DNA of 64,000 bases from an uncultured Sphingomonas sp. (GTDB taxonomy: Bacteria; Pseudomonadota; Alphaproteobacteria; Sphingomonadales; Sphingomonadaceae): positions 1-64,000 of the forward strand of contig NZ_CAJYQD010000023.1 of the NCBI RefSeq assembly GCF_913776855.1, written 5' to 3'. The position numbers and the translations under genes are program-made. Every line of letters starts with the position of its first letter. Position 1 is the stretch's first letter. Under the pieces are notes generated by a model. It was given only the letters and a program-made list of their open reading frames with translations, was not told the origin of the DNA and made no database searches. Positions 16,841 through 26,016 of this stretch are shown here, in pieces.

Positions 16841-19327
16841 ATGGCCAGCCGCGCAAGCAATGGACGGGTCGATGCCGGCGTGACGGATGCGCGCTGGCTG
16901 GACGACTATCGCGCGCGCGCGCCGCGCGGCGACATGCTGTGCGAGGCGACCGGGATCGACCGCGCGGCATGGGAAGCGGCGTTCGACGAACTGGCCGGCG
17001 TGCCCGATACATTGTCGGGCGCGCGCGAACGCGCGCAGCGCCATGCCGACGACATCGGCACCGCGTACCGCGCGGCGGGCGAGAAGGAGGAGCGCCGCTG
17101 GCCGCTGTCGCCGGTTCCGTTGCTGATCGGTGCCGGGGAATGGCGCGGTATCGCCGAGGGGATGGCGGAGCGCGCCGAGCTGTTCGAGCGCGCCATCGCC
17201 GACATCCATGGCGAACAGCGGCTGGTGGCAGATGGTGTGCTGCCCGCGATGCTGGTGACCGGGTCGCCGCTGTTCCTGCGCCCGATGGTCGGGCTGACGC
17301 CGCCGGGCGGGCATCAGCTGCATTTCGTCGCCGCCGACCTGTGCCGGGGGCCGGACGGGCGCTGGCGGGTGCTGGCCGATCACCTGCGCGTGCCGGTGGG
17401 GGCGGGCTATGCGCTGGAAAACCGGCTGGCGATGGGGCGGACGCTGGGCGGGTTGCCGTCGCGGGTGAATGTCGAACGCCACGCGCCGTTCTTTGCCGCG
17501 ATGCGCGCGGGGATTGCCGCAGCGTGTCGCCGGGCCGAACCGCGCATCGGGCTGCTGACGTCGGGCAAGCTCAACCCCAGCTATCCCGAACAGGCGCATC
17601 TGGCGCGTTATCTGGGCTTCCTGCTGGTCGAGGGGGCCGATCTGGCGGTGCGCGACGACCAGCTTTACGTTCGTACCATTGCAGGCTTGAAGCGGATCGA
17701 CGCGTTGTGGCGGCGGATCGACCCGCGGTTGATTGATCCGCTGGCGTTCGATGCCAATTCGACCATCGGCGTGCCGGGGCTGGTCGATGCGATGGCGGCG
17801 GGCAATGTCGTGATCGCCAACGCGCCGGGCGTCGGCGTGCTGGAATCGCCGGCCTTTGCCGCGTTCCTGCCCGCGCTTGGCGAGCGGTTGCTGGGCCATG
17901 CGCCGTCGCTGTCGTCGATCGGGACATGGTGGTGCGGCGACTCCCAAGCGCGCGCGCATGTCCTGTCGTCGCTGGACCAGCTGGTGATCGGCCCCGCCTT
18001 TGCCGGGCCACCGGTCGCAGGATTGCCGGATGGGGCGGTGCTCGGCGCGTCGCTGGACGGTGTGGCGCGCGAGCGGCTGGTCGCGGCAATGGCGCTGCGC
18101 CCACAGGATTATGTCGGGCAGGAGGTCGCCGAACTGTCGACCATGCCGACCGCGTGCGGCGAGGGGCTGTTGCCGCGTCCCTTCTCGCTCCGGGTCTTTG
18201 CCGCGCGCGGTGGCGACGGGCGCTGGGTCGTGCTGCCGGGCGGCTTCGTGCGGATCGGCGATCAGCCCGACGCGCGTGCGGCGGTGATGGGGGAGGGGTC
18301 GTGGTCGGCGGACGTCATCGTCCACGGGCCCGATCCGGTCGCGCCGGTATCGCTGCTGCAACCGACCGACAGCGTGGAACTGCGCCGCAATCCCGGCACG
18401 CTGCCCAGCCGGGTCGCCGACAACATGTTCTGGCTCGGCCGCTATCTGGAGCGGGGCGAAGCGCTGCTGGGCGTCATCCGCGTGCTGTTCGGCCATTCGA
18501 TCTCCGCCGATACCGGTGCGGCGCTGGCCCCGGCAACGGTCGAGCGGCTGGTGACGATCATCGCCGATACCGGCGCCGCCCCGCGCCCGCCCAGTCATCG
18601 CCGCCGCGACCTGGTCGATTTCGCGCGGGAAGCGATGGAGGCGGCAGATGGCTGGGGCAGCGTGCGCGCGGTCAACCGGCTGGCGACCGGCATCGGCGGC
18701 ATTTCGCGCGACCGGTTGTCGGCGGACATGGTGCGCCTGCTGGATGCGCCGCATCCGACCACGGGCACGCTGCTCGACCGCGCGGGCACGTTGCAGCGCC
18801 GCTATGCTGCGCTCGCCGGGCTGTCGGCCGAACATATGGGGCGGACCGATGCGTGGCGGTTCCATGATCTGGGCCGGCGGATCGAACGCGCGCTGGCGGT
18901 GACGCGGACGCTGTTGTCGGTCGATCTGCGCCGGGCCAATGCCGAGGACCTGTCGACCCTGCTCGACCTGGCCGACAGCCAGATCAGCTATCGCCAGCGC
19001 TACCTGATCGGGTTTGCGCGGGTGCCGGTGATCGACCTGATCGCGCTCGACCCCGGCAATCCGCGCGGGATCGCGTATCAGGTGGAGACGATCGTGCAGC
19101 ATCTCTGCAAGCTGCCGGTGCTGAACGATGCCGGTATCGCCGAACCGCAGCAGCGCATCGCCGCGCGCCTGACCGCCGGCATCGCCATGGCATCGGCGGA
19201 ACGGGTCGATCGCGGCTGGGTATTGGAGATCAACCAGCAGTTGCAGAAGCTGTCCGACGCCATCGCCACCCGCTATTTCCTGCAGGGTGCGCAGGCGCTG
19301 CGCGAAGCCGGGCTGACGCTGGCATGA
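16841..19327 (+). CDS. Circularly permuted ATP-grasp / Alpha-E fusion protein
   Basis: 828 residues joining two units that are separate genes in many bacteria. Residues about 1-480 are the circularly permuted ATP-grasp module (DUF404/DUF407): GGHQLHFVAADLCRGPDG, GYALENRLAMGRTLG, NVVIANAPGVGVLESPAF, and late catalytic motifs ALRPQDYVGQEV and RPFSLRVFAA. Residues about 520-828 are the Alpha-E (DUF403) helical domain, opening LPSRVADNMFWLGRYLERGE. Permuted ATP-grasps are predicted amide-bond ligases. Substrate is unknown. The downstream transglutaminase overlaps at ATGA. ATG 16841 follows GGAAGGGG. Confidence 0.93.
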   Translation: MASRASNGRVDAGVTDARWLDDYRARAPRGDMLCEATGIDRAAWEAAFDELAGVPDTLSGARERAQRHADDIGTAYRAAGEKEERRWPLSPVPLLIGAGEWRGIAEGMAERAELFERAIADIHGEQRLVADGVLPAMLVTGSPLFLRPMVGLTPPGGHQLHFVAADLCRGPDGRWRVLADHLRVPVGAGYALENRLAMGRTLGGLPSRVNVERHAPFFAAMRAGIAAACRRAEPRIGLLTSGKLNPSYPEQAHLARYLGFLLVEGADLAVRDDQLYVRTIAGLKRIDALWRRIDPRLIDPLAFDANSTIGVPGLVDAMAAGNVVIANAPGVGVLESPAFAAFLPALGERLLGHAPSLSSIGTWWCGDSQARAHVLSSLDQLVIGPAFAGPPVAGLPDGAVLGASLDGVARERLVAAMALRPQDYVGQEVAELSTMPTACGEGLLPRPFSLRVFAARGGDGRWVVLPGGFVRIGDQPDARAAVMGEGSWSADVIVHGPDPVAPVSLLQPTDSVELRRNPGTLPSRVADNMFWLGRYLERGEALLGVIRVLFGHSISADTGAALAPATVERLVTIIADTGAAPRPPSHRRRDLVDFAREAMEAADGWGSVRAVNRLATGIGGISRDRLSADMVRLLDAPHPTTGTLLDRAGTLQRRYAALAGLSAEHMGRTDAWRFHDLGRRIERALAVTRTLLSVDLRRANAEDLSTLLDLADSQISYRQRYLIGFARVPVIDLIALDPGNPRGIAYQVETIVQHLCKLPVLNDAGIAEPQQRIAARLTAGIAMASAERVDRGWVLEINQQLQKLSDAIATRYFLQGAQALREAGLTLA

Positions 19328-20211
19328 TGCGCTATGCCATCCGCCACATCACCCGCTTCGATTATGAGGAAGCGGCGGGGTTCGCGCGCTGCAACCTGCG
19401 CCTGCGGCCGATCCTGTGGTCGGGGCAGACGCTGGAGGACTATGCGCTGCTGGTCGAACCGGGTGGGCATACCCATCCGGCGCGGGCGCAGGCGGGGCTG
19501 GCCAATGTCACCCGGCTGGTGGTCGAACGGCCTGAGCGGACGCTGACGATCGAAAGCCGCGCGACGGTCAGCGTGGATCGTGCGATCCCGCTGCCGTCGC
19601 CGACCGATCCGACGCTGGCCGATATCCGCAGCCTGGTGGCGAACGTTGCCGATGCCGGCCCGGCCAGCCCGGTCAGCTACCTCTTCCCCTCCGCGCATGT
19701 GCCGATTGTGCCGGAGATCGCGGAATGGTGTGCGGAGGATCTGAATCCTGATCGCGGCGTGCTGGACGCGGCGATCGCGCTTGTCCGGCGGATACAGCGC
19801 GACTTCGCCTTCGATCCGACCGCGACTCTGGTCGACACGCCGCCCGCCGAGGCCTTCGCCAAGCGTGGTGGGGTATGTCAGGATTTCGCGCAGATCATGC
19901 TGTCGGGGCTGCGCGGCGCCGGGCTGCCCGCCGCCTATTGCTCGGGCTATCTGCGCACGCTGCCGCCGCCGGGGCAGGAGCGGCTGGTGGGCGCCGATGC
20001 GACCCATGCGTGGGTATTGGTGTGGGCCGGTCCCGATCTGGGATGGATCGGGGTCGATCCGACGAATGGCATCTGGATGGCCGAGGATCATGTCGTGATG
20101 GCGATCGGCCGCGACTATGCCGATATCGCCCCGATCGATGGCGTCGTGCTGGGGTCGGGCGCACAGACGATGCAGGTGTCGGTCGATGTGGAGCCGTTGA
20201 CGGTCGGTTGA
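19324..20211 (+). CDS. Transglutaminase-like cysteine protease
   Basis: 295 residues. An N-terminal beta-rich Bact_transglu_N domain (IRHITRFDYEEAAGFARC) precedes the transglutaminase core, with the full catalytic triad visible: Cys185 in GGVCQDFAQ, His228 in DATHAWV and Asp245 in IGVDPTNG. No signal peptide or membrane helix is seen, so it is cytoplasmic. Translation is coupled to the ATP-grasp/Alpha-E gene through a 4-bp overlap. In this conserved association the enzyme may hydrolyse or transfer a peptide made by the ligase. That role is inferred from prediction papers, not shown. Confidence 0.92.
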   Translation: MMRYAIRHITRFDYEEAAGFARCNLRLRPILWSGQTLEDYALLVEPGGHTHPARAQAGLANVTRLVVERPERTLTIESRATVSVDRAIPLPSPTDPTLADIRSLVANVADAGPASPVSYLFPSAHVPIVPEIAEWCAEDLNPDRGVLDAAIALVRRIQRDFAFDPTATLVDTPPAEAFAKRGGVCQDFAQIMLSGLRGAGLPAAYCSGYLRTLPPPGQERLVGADATHAWVLVWAGPDLGWIGVDPTNGIWMAEDHVVMAIGRDYADIAPIDGVVLGSGAQTMQVSVDVEPLTVG

Positions 20212-20234
20212 TCGCGTCCCCCATCCAACCCGGA

Positions 20235-20264
20235 TTGACGAATCCATAAGGGTTGGAGGATAAA
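20235..20264 (+). promoter_or_regulatory. Predicted imuA promoter
   Basis: A -35 TTGACG (20235-20240) and a -10 GATAAA (20259-20264) are separated by 18 bases. The predicted start of transcription is around 20271, three bases before the imuA ATG, which would give an almost leaderless mRNA. The only GGAGG (20255-20259) is too far upstream to serve as a ribosome site. Confidence 0.5.
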
Positions 20265-20279
20265 GAACAAACCATGAAC
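20265..20279 (+). promoter_or_regulatory. LexA (SOS) box overlapping the imuA start codon
   Basis: GAACAAACCATGAAC is a perfect GAAC-N7-GAAC direct repeat, the reverse complement of the alphaproteobacterial LexA box GTTC-N7-GTTC. It begins right after the predicted -10 and covers the imuA ATG (20274), an effective position for repression. imuA-imuB-dnaE2 operons are known LexA targets in Caulobacter and relatives. Confidence 0.8.
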
Positions 20280-21065
20280 GCAGAGTCGCCCACCCTGTCC
20301 GCCCTGAAGCGGCAAGTCGCCGCCATGGAGCGGCGTGCGCCGGCGGGCAAGGCAGTGCGGGTGGCGACCGGGCATGGCGATATCGACGCCGCGCTGGGCG
20401 GCGGCATCGCGCGCGGGCGCCTACACGAGATTTTTGCGGCCGAAGCGGGCGATGCCGGCAGCGCGACGGGCTTTGCGGGAATGATGTCGATTCGGCTGGG
20501 CGGCGGCATCGTATGGCTGCGCGAGGAGGCCGCAGTGCGCGGGGGCGGGCACTTGCACGCGCCGGGACTGGTCGAGATCGGCGTCGATCCCGCGCGGCTG
20601 CTGCTCGGCTTCCTGCCCGATGCGCTCTCGGTGCTGCGCGCCGCCGCCGATGTGGTGCGCTGCGCCGGAGTCGGGGTGGCGGTGATCGAGCTGCATCGCG
20701 ATCCCCGGCCGCTCGACCTGACCGCCAGCCGCCGCCTGGCGCTGGCGGCGGAGGAAAGCGGGGTGACGGCGCTGCTGCTGCGCATCGCCGCGACGCCGGT
20801 GGCGAGCGCTGCCGACACCCGCTGGGCGGTGCGGTCCTGCGCGTCGCAGCCGCTGCCGGCCAATGCGCCGGGGCATCCGACCTTCGACCTTGAATTATTG
20901 CGTCAGCGCGGCCGGGGTGCCGATGGTCGCTGGCAAGTGGAGTGGAACCGTGAGCAAGCCGTCTTCACCAGTCCGGCCCAGCGGCCGACGCCATCTGGCG
21001 CTGTGGTGGCCGTTCCTGCCTACCGACCGGTTGCTATCCCGATCCCCCTGCGCCGTGCCGGATGA
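20274..21065 (+). CDS. imuA: ImuA, RecA-like accessory protein of the SOS mutasome
   Basis: 263 residues with a degenerate RecA/SulA-like fold: GDIDAALGGGIARGRLHEIFA near residues 32-52, GGGIVWLREEA, and VDPARLLLGFLPDALSVLRAAAD. It lacks a full Walker A motif. ImuA works with ImuB and DnaE2 in error-prone lesion bypass after DNA damage. ATG 20274 is the only start consistent with the SOS box and promoter. The 3' end overlaps imuB by 116 bp in another frame, so expression of the two is tightly linked. Confidence 0.92.
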   Translation: MNAESPTLSALKRQVAAMERRAPAGKAVRVATGHGDIDAALGGGIARGRLHEIFAAEAGDAGSATGFAGMMSIRLGGGIVWLREEAAVRGGGHLHAPGLVEIGVDPARLLLGFLPDALSVLRAAADVVRCAGVGVAVIELHRDPRPLDLTASRRLALAAEESGVTALLLRIAATPVASAADTRWAVRSCASQPLPANAPGHPTFDLELLRQRGRGADGRWQVEWNREQAVFTSPAQRPTPSGAVVAVPAYRPVAIPIPLRRAG

Positions 21066-22506
21066 CGCGCCGTTCGTCTGCGTCGAGACGGTGCGCGGGG
21101 CCCTGCGCATCGCATCGGTCGACCGCCAAGCGGCGGACAAGGGAATCGCACCGGGCATGGCGCTGGCCGATGCGCGGGCGCAGCTGCCCGATCTGGTCGC
21201 GGTCGATGCCGATCCGTTCGCCGATCATGGCTGGCTGGAGCGGATCGCGGACGCCTGCGACCGGTTCACGCCGCTGGTGGCGCTCGATGGCGGCGACGGG
21301 GTGACGCTGGACATTACCGGCTGCGCGCATCTGTTCGGTGGAGAGGGCGCGCTGGTTGCCGAGGTCGAGGCACGGCTGGCGCGGTTCGGGATGCTGCGCC
21401 ATGCCCTTGCCGATACACCCGATGCGGCGCAGGCGCTGGCCCGGTTTCAGAGTGCCCCTGCGGCAAGCGAGGCGGCGGCGGTCCGGCGGCTCGGGGTCGC
21501 GGCGCTCCGGCTGGATGACGAGATTGCGGTGGCATTGCGCCGGGCGGGTCTGCGCACCATCGGCGATCTCGCCAGCCGCCCGACCGCGCCGATCGCGGCA
21601 CGCTTTGGTGAGGAGACGGTAGCGGCACTGGCGCGCCTGCTTGGCGATGCTGATCAGCGGTTGCGGCCGCGCCGGGTGCTGCCGGCGTTGTTCTTCGAAC
21701 GGCGCTTTGCCGAACCGATCGCGCGCGACGGCGATGTGCTGGCGGTGATCGGCGAACTGGCGGCGGAGGCGGAAGACGAGCTGACCGCGCGCGATCGGGG
21801 CGGGCGGCGCTTTGCGGTGCGGTTGTACCGGGCCGATGGCGCGCTGCGCGATCTGGCTGTGGAAAGCGGCCTTCCCTTGCGCGATCCGCCGTCGATCCTG
21901 CGGCTTTTCCGCGAACGGATCGATGCGTTGTCCGATCCGATCGATCCTGGCTTCGGCTTCGACATGATCCGCATGAGCGTGCCTGCGCTCGAACCGCTTG
22001 CCGCCACGCAGCTGCAGCTGGAGGGCGGTACGGTCAGCGAAGAGGCGATGGCGGCGCTGGTCGACCGGCTCAGCACGCGCCTGGGGCGCGGGCGGATCGC
22101 GCGGGTCGCGCCGGGCGACAGTCACCTGCCCGAGCAGGGAATGCTGACCATCGACGCGATCGACGCGCCGATGCCGACCGGCTGGGACGCGCCGGAAGCG
22201 GGCGAGCCGCCGCTGCGCCCGATCCACCTGTTCGACCCGCCACAGCGGATCGAGGTGATGGCCGAAGTACCCGATGGCCCGCCGCACCGCTTTCGCTGGC
22301 GCCGCGTCCTGCACGACGTGATCCGCTTCGAAGGGCCGGAGCGGATCGCGGCGCAATGGTGGCGCCGCGGGCAGGCCAAGGTGCGCACGCGCGACTATTA
22401 CCGGGTCGAGGATGTGCGCGGACGGCGCTACTGGATATTTCGCCACGGGCTGTACGATCGGGAGACACCCGATCCCATGTGGTACGTCCATGGGGTGTTC
22501 GCGTGA
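20950..22506 (+). CDS. imuB: ImuB, Y-family polymerase-like mutasome protein
   Basis: 518 residues. It begins near GRRHLALWWPFLPTDRL, the conserved ImuB N terminus, and has finger/palm-derived segments (DDAPFVCVETVRGALRIASV, GGDGVTLDITGCAHLFGGE), a helix-hairpin region (LRLDDEIAVALRRAGLRTIGDL) and a C-terminal domain ending RYWIFRHGLYD. ImuB is usually catalytically dead and bridges DnaE2 to the sliding clamp. GTG 20950, inside imuA, was chosen since it precedes the first conserved block by few residues. An ATG at 20923 is the alternative. Confidence 0.93.
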   Translation: MSKPSSPVRPSGRRHLALWWPFLPTDRLLSRSPCAVPDDAPFVCVETVRGALRIASVDRQAADKGIAPGMALADARAQLPDLVAVDADPFADHGWLERIADACDRFTPLVALDGGDGVTLDITGCAHLFGGEGALVAEVEARLARFGMLRHALADTPDAAQALARFQSAPAASEAAAVRRLGVAALRLDDEIAVALRRAGLRTIGDLASRPTAPIAARFGEETVAALARLLGDADQRLRPRRVLPALFFERRFAEPIARDGDVLAVIGELAAEAEDELTARDRGGRRFAVRLYRADGALRDLAVESGLPLRDPPSILRLFRERIDALSDPIDPGFGFDMIRMSVPALEPLAATQLQLEGGTVSEEAMAALVDRLSTRLGRGRIARVAPGDSHLPEQGMLTIDAIDAPMPTGWDAPEAGEPPLRPIHLFDPPQRIEVMAEVPDGPPHRFRWRRVLHDVIRFEGPERIAAQWWRRGQAKVRTRDYYRVEDVRGRRYWIFRHGLYDRETPDPMWYVHGVFA

Positions 22507-22518
22507 CCTGTCCACCCC

Positions 22519-22600
22519 GTTACCCCAGCAAAGGCTGGGGTCTCCCCGTGGTGGGCGCTGCGTCCTTGCCGCGGGAGATTCCAGCCTGCGCTGGAATGAC
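22519..22600. repeat. Family A inverted-pair repeat between imuB and dnaE2
   Basis: The left arm GTTACCCCAGCAAAGGCTGG and the right arm ATTCCAGCCTGCGCTGGAATG are inverted copies, each itself a hairpin. This is the first of two such elements inside the operon gap. Confidence 0.75.
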
Positions 22601-22644
22601 GTTTGTGGCTGGTGGGGCAGGGGCAGGCGCTTGTTCCCACTTCC

Positions 22645-22738
22645 GTCATTCCCGCGAAGGTGGGAATCCATTCACGCCGACGCTGTGGATGGAGTCGCAA
22701 CGTCGGCGCATATGGATTTCCGCCTTCGCGGGAATGAC
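22645..22738. repeat. Family A inverted-pair repeat, second copy in the imuB-dnaE2 gap
   Basis: The arms GTCATTCCCGCGAAGGTGGG and CCGCCTTCGCGGGAATGAC enclose a spacer with ACGCCGACGCTG and CAACGTCGGCG, which pair partly. Closely similar spacers occur at 38516-38609 and 43928-44021. Confidence 0.8.
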
Positions 22739-22764
22739 GATACCGGCTGGCTTGGCCCCGTGAG

Positions 22765-25700
22765 ATGCCTTTCGCCGAACTGATCGCCGCGACGCATTTC
22801 TCGTTCCTGCGCGGGGCGTCGCCGCCGTGTGACATGGTGGCACAGGCGAACGCGCTGGGAATGGCCGGGATCGGGATTGCCGACCGCAACACCGTGGCGG
22901 GGGTGGTGCAGGCGTTTCTCGCGCTCAAGAAGGCGAATGAGAAACTGGCCGAGCAGGGATTGCCGCCCAACGACTTCGATCTGGTCGTCGGCACGCGGCT
23001 GGTATTCGCCGATGGCACGCCGGACATCGTCGCCTATCCGACCGACCGCGCGGCATGGGGGCGGCTGACCCGGTTGCTCAGCACCGGCAATCTGCGGGCG
23101 AAGAAGGGCGAGTGCCACCTCGAACTGGCCGATCTGCTGGCGTGGCAGGAAGGGTTGCTGCTGATCGTCACCGCGTCCGATGCGGCATTGCTGGCGCGGC
23201 TGCGCGATGCCTGTCCGGGGCGGGTGTGGCTGGCGGCGACGATGCCGCGCGGCGGGCGCGACCGTAGGCGCCTTGCCGGCCGGATCGCCCTTGCGCGCGA
23301 CATCGGCGTGCCGCTGCTCGCGACCAACGATGCGCTGTACGCGACCCATGAACAGCGCCCGCTGCACGATGTGCTGACCTGTATCCGCGAGGGCACGACG
23401 ATCGCTGCGGCCGGGCGGCGGCTGGCCGCCAATGCCGAACGGTATCTGAAGGACCCGGCGGAGATGGCCCGGCTGTTCCGCGACTGCCCCGAAGCCGTGG
23501 CGGAAAGCCTTGCGATCCTGAAGCGGATCACGTTTCGCCTGACCGACCTGCAGTACGAATATCCGCACGAACCGGTGCCCGAAGGGTGGCAGGCGCAGGA
23601 CTGGCTGGAGCATCTGGCGACGACCGCCGCGCACGAACGCTATGGTCCCGATCTGCCCGATGGCGTGCGGCGGCGGCTGGACGAAGAGTTCGTGCTGATC
23701 CGCCAACAGAAATACGCCCATTATTTCCTGACGGTCCATGATCTGGTCCGCTTCGCGCGCAGCTGCGTGCCCCCAATATTGTGCCAGGGGCGCGGGTCGG
23801 CGGCCAATTCGATCGTGTGCTTCCTGCTGGGCGTCACCTCGGTCGATCCCAGCCAGCACGACCTGCTCTTCTCGCGCTTCGTGTCCGAAGAGCGGGACGA
23901 GCCGCCCGACATCGATGTCGATTTCGAACATGAACGGCGCGAGGAAGTGATCCAGTATATCTACAGCCGCTATGGCCGCGACCGGGCCGGCATCGCCGCG
24001 ACCGTGATCCACTATCGCCCGCGCAGCGCGGTGGGGGAGGTCGGCAAGGTGCTGGGCCTGACCCGCGATGTGACGCAGCGGCTGGGCAGTACAGTGTGGG
24101 GGAGTTTCGCGGGCGCGATGGAGGCGCGGCGCTATACCAGCGCCGGGTTCGACCTGAACAATCCCGACATCGCGCAGCTGCGGTGGCTGGTCGACCAGAT
24201 CCTGGAATTTCCGCGCCATCTGTCGCAGCATGTCGGCGGGTTCGTGCTGACGCAGGGGCGGCTGGACGAGATGGTGCCGATCCATAACGGCGCGATGGAA
24301 GGCAGGACCTTCATCGAATGGGACAAGGACGATATCGACGCGCTGGGCCTGATGAAGGTCGATGTGCTGGCGTTGGGGATGCTCACCTGCATCCGCAAGG
24401 CGTTCGACCTGCTGCGCCGGCACGATCTGGGCGAGCATGACCTGACTGTCGATCTCGAAGCGAACGACATGCGTGTCTATAAGATGCTGCACCGGGGCGA
24501 CAGCATCGGCGTGTTTCAGGTCGAGAGCCGGGCGCAGATGAACATGCTGCCGCGGTTGAAGCCCGAAAGCCTCTACGACCTGTCGGTGCAGGTCGCGATC
24601 GTGCGGCCGGGACCGATCGAGGGGGATATGGTGCATCCCTATCTGCGGCGGCGTTCGGGGGTGGAGAAGGTAACCTACCCCTCACCCAAGCCGCCGCACG
24701 ACCCGGACGAACTGCGCACGCTGCTGGGGCGGACATACGGCGTGCCGCTGTTCCAGGAACAGGTGATGAAGCTGGCGATCACCGCCGCCGGCTTCACCCC
24801 GAACGAGGCGAACGCGCTGCGCCGGGCGATGGCGACGTTCCGCAATCCGGGTACGATCGACCAGCTCCGCGAAAAGCTGGTGAGCGGCATGACCGCGCGC
24901 GGCTATGAACCGGACTTTGCCGAGCGCTGCTTCCGCCAGATCGAGGGGTTCGGCAGCTATGGCTTTCCCGAAAGCCACGCACTGTCGTTCGCGCGGCTGG
25001 TCTATGTGTCGTCGTGGATCAAGTGCCACCACCCGGCGGTGTTCGCCTGTGCGCTGCTCAATTCGCAGCCGATGGGATTCTATGCCCCGGCACAGATCGT
25101 CCGCGACGCGCGCGACCATGGCGTCGACGTGCGCGGGATCGATGTGAATGTGAGCGCATGGGATAATGGGCTGGAGGGAGACGCCCTCGCGCTCAGGCTC
25201 GGCTTTCGACAGATGGACGGGTTTCGTGCGGGCTGGGCGGAGGCGATCGTCGCAGCGCGTCCCTTTGCCAGCGTCGAGGAACTGGCGCGCCGCGCCCGGT
25301 TGCCGCAGCGCGCGCTCAGGCTGCTGGCCGATGCCGATGCGTTCCGGTCGATCGGGCGCGACCGGCGCGAGGCGTTGTGGGAGGTGCGGCGGACGCCCGA
25401 TGCCGAACTGCCACTGTTCGCCCATGCCCGCGCCGCCGAGCTGGGCGCGGAGCCGGACATGGCATTGCCGGCGATGCCCGAGGTCGAGCATGTCGTGACC
25501 GATTACCAGACGCTCAGGCTGTCGTTGCAGGGCCATCCGATGCAGTTCCTGCGCACGCGGCTCGATCGGATGGGGGTGACCAGCTGCGCCGGGATCATGG
25601 CGGCGAAGGCGGGGGCGAAGGTGACCGCCGCCGGCCTGGTCCTGGTGCGCCAGCGGCCGGGCAAGGGCAATGCGATCTTCGTCACGCTGGAAGACGATAC

Positions 25701-25968
25701 CGGCATCACCAATGTCGTGCTGTGGGCGCGGCTGTTCGAGGCGTATCGGCGCGAGGTGATGGGCGCGCGGCTGATGCTGGTCGAGGGGGAGGTGCAGCGT
25801 ACCCGCGAAGGGATCGTCCACCTGATGGGCGCGCGGGTGCGCGACCGCAGCGACCTGCTCGACACGTTGGGCGAGGCGAGCGTGCAGGAATCGGAGGTCG
25901 TCCGGCCGATGGCGTCGCGCCATCCCCGCGACGTGCGGCTGGTGCCCAAGTCGCGCGATTTCCACTGA
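22765..25968 (+). CDS. dnaE2: Error-prone DNA polymerase DnaE2
   Basis: A C-family polymerase alpha-subunit paralogue used for SOS mutagenesis with ImuA and ImuB. 1067 residues, normal length. The N-terminal PHP domain starts FAELIAATHFSFLRGASPP. The palm holds RGSAANSIVCFLLGV and the catalytic aspartates in PPDIDVDFEHERREEV (Asp382, 384, 386). An OB-fold (KVTAAGLVLVRQRPGKGNA) lies near the C terminus. ATG 22765 fits the common N terminus. It is separated from imuB by 258 bp holding two repeats, so polarity on dnaE2 is possible. Confidence 0.97.
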   Translation: MPFAELIAATHFSFLRGASPPCDMVAQANALGMAGIGIADRNTVAGVVQAFLALKKANEKLAEQGLPPNDFDLVVGTRLVFADGTPDIVAYPTDRAAWGRLTRLLSTGNLRAKKGECHLELADLLAWQEGLLLIVTASDAALLARLRDACPGRVWLAATMPRGGRDRRRLAGRIALARDIGVPLLATNDALYATHEQRPLHDVLTCIREGTTIAAAGRRLAANAERYLKDPAEMARLFRDCPEAVAESLAILKRITFRLTDLQYEYPHEPVPEGWQAQDWLEHLATTAAHERYGPDLPDGVRRRLDEEFVLIRQQKYAHYFLTVHDLVRFARSCVPPILCQGRGSAANSIVCFLLGVTSVDPSQHDLLFSRFVSEERDEPPDIDVDFEHERREEVIQYIYSRYGRDRAGIAATVIHYRPRSAVGEVGKVLGLTRDVTQRLGSTVWGSFAGAMEARRYTSAGFDLNNPDIAQLRWLVDQILEFPRHLSQHVGGFVLTQGRLDEMVPIHNGAMEGRTFIEWDKDDIDALGLMKVDVLALGMLTCIRKAFDLLRRHDLGEHDLTVDLEANDMRVYKMLHRGDSIGVFQVESRAQMNMLPRLKPESLYDLSVQVAIVRPGPIEGDMVHPYLRRRSGVEKVTYPSPKPPHDPDELRTLLGRTYGVPLFQEQVMKLAITAAGFTPNEANALRRAMATFRNPGTIDQLREKLVSGMTARGYEPDFAERCFRQIEGFGSYGFPESHALSFARLVYVSSWIKCHHPAVFACALLNSQPMGFYAPAQIVRDARDHGVDVRGIDVNVSAWDNGLEGDALALRLGFRQMDGFRAGWAEAIVAARPFASVEELARRARLPQRALRLLADADAFRSIGRDRREALWEVRRTPDAELPLFAHARAAELGAEPDMALPAMPEVEHVVTDYQTLRLSLQGHPMQFLRTRLDRMGVTSCAGIMAAKAGAKVTAAGLVLVRQRPGKGNAIFVTLEDDTGITNVVLWARLFEAYRREVMGARLMLVEGEVQRTREGIVHLMGARVRDRSDLLDTLGEASVQESEVVRPMASRHPRDVRLVPKSRDFH

Positions 25969-26016
25969 CAAGCGCCCCGGCCACCGCGTAGGACGGCGGG
26001 CAGGGGGAGGATCGCC

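Noticed and set aside
16730..19102. A 790-codon minus-strand open frame opposite the ATP-grasp gene
   Set aside because: No recognisable motif; the plus-strand gene has a ribosome site and full domain content.
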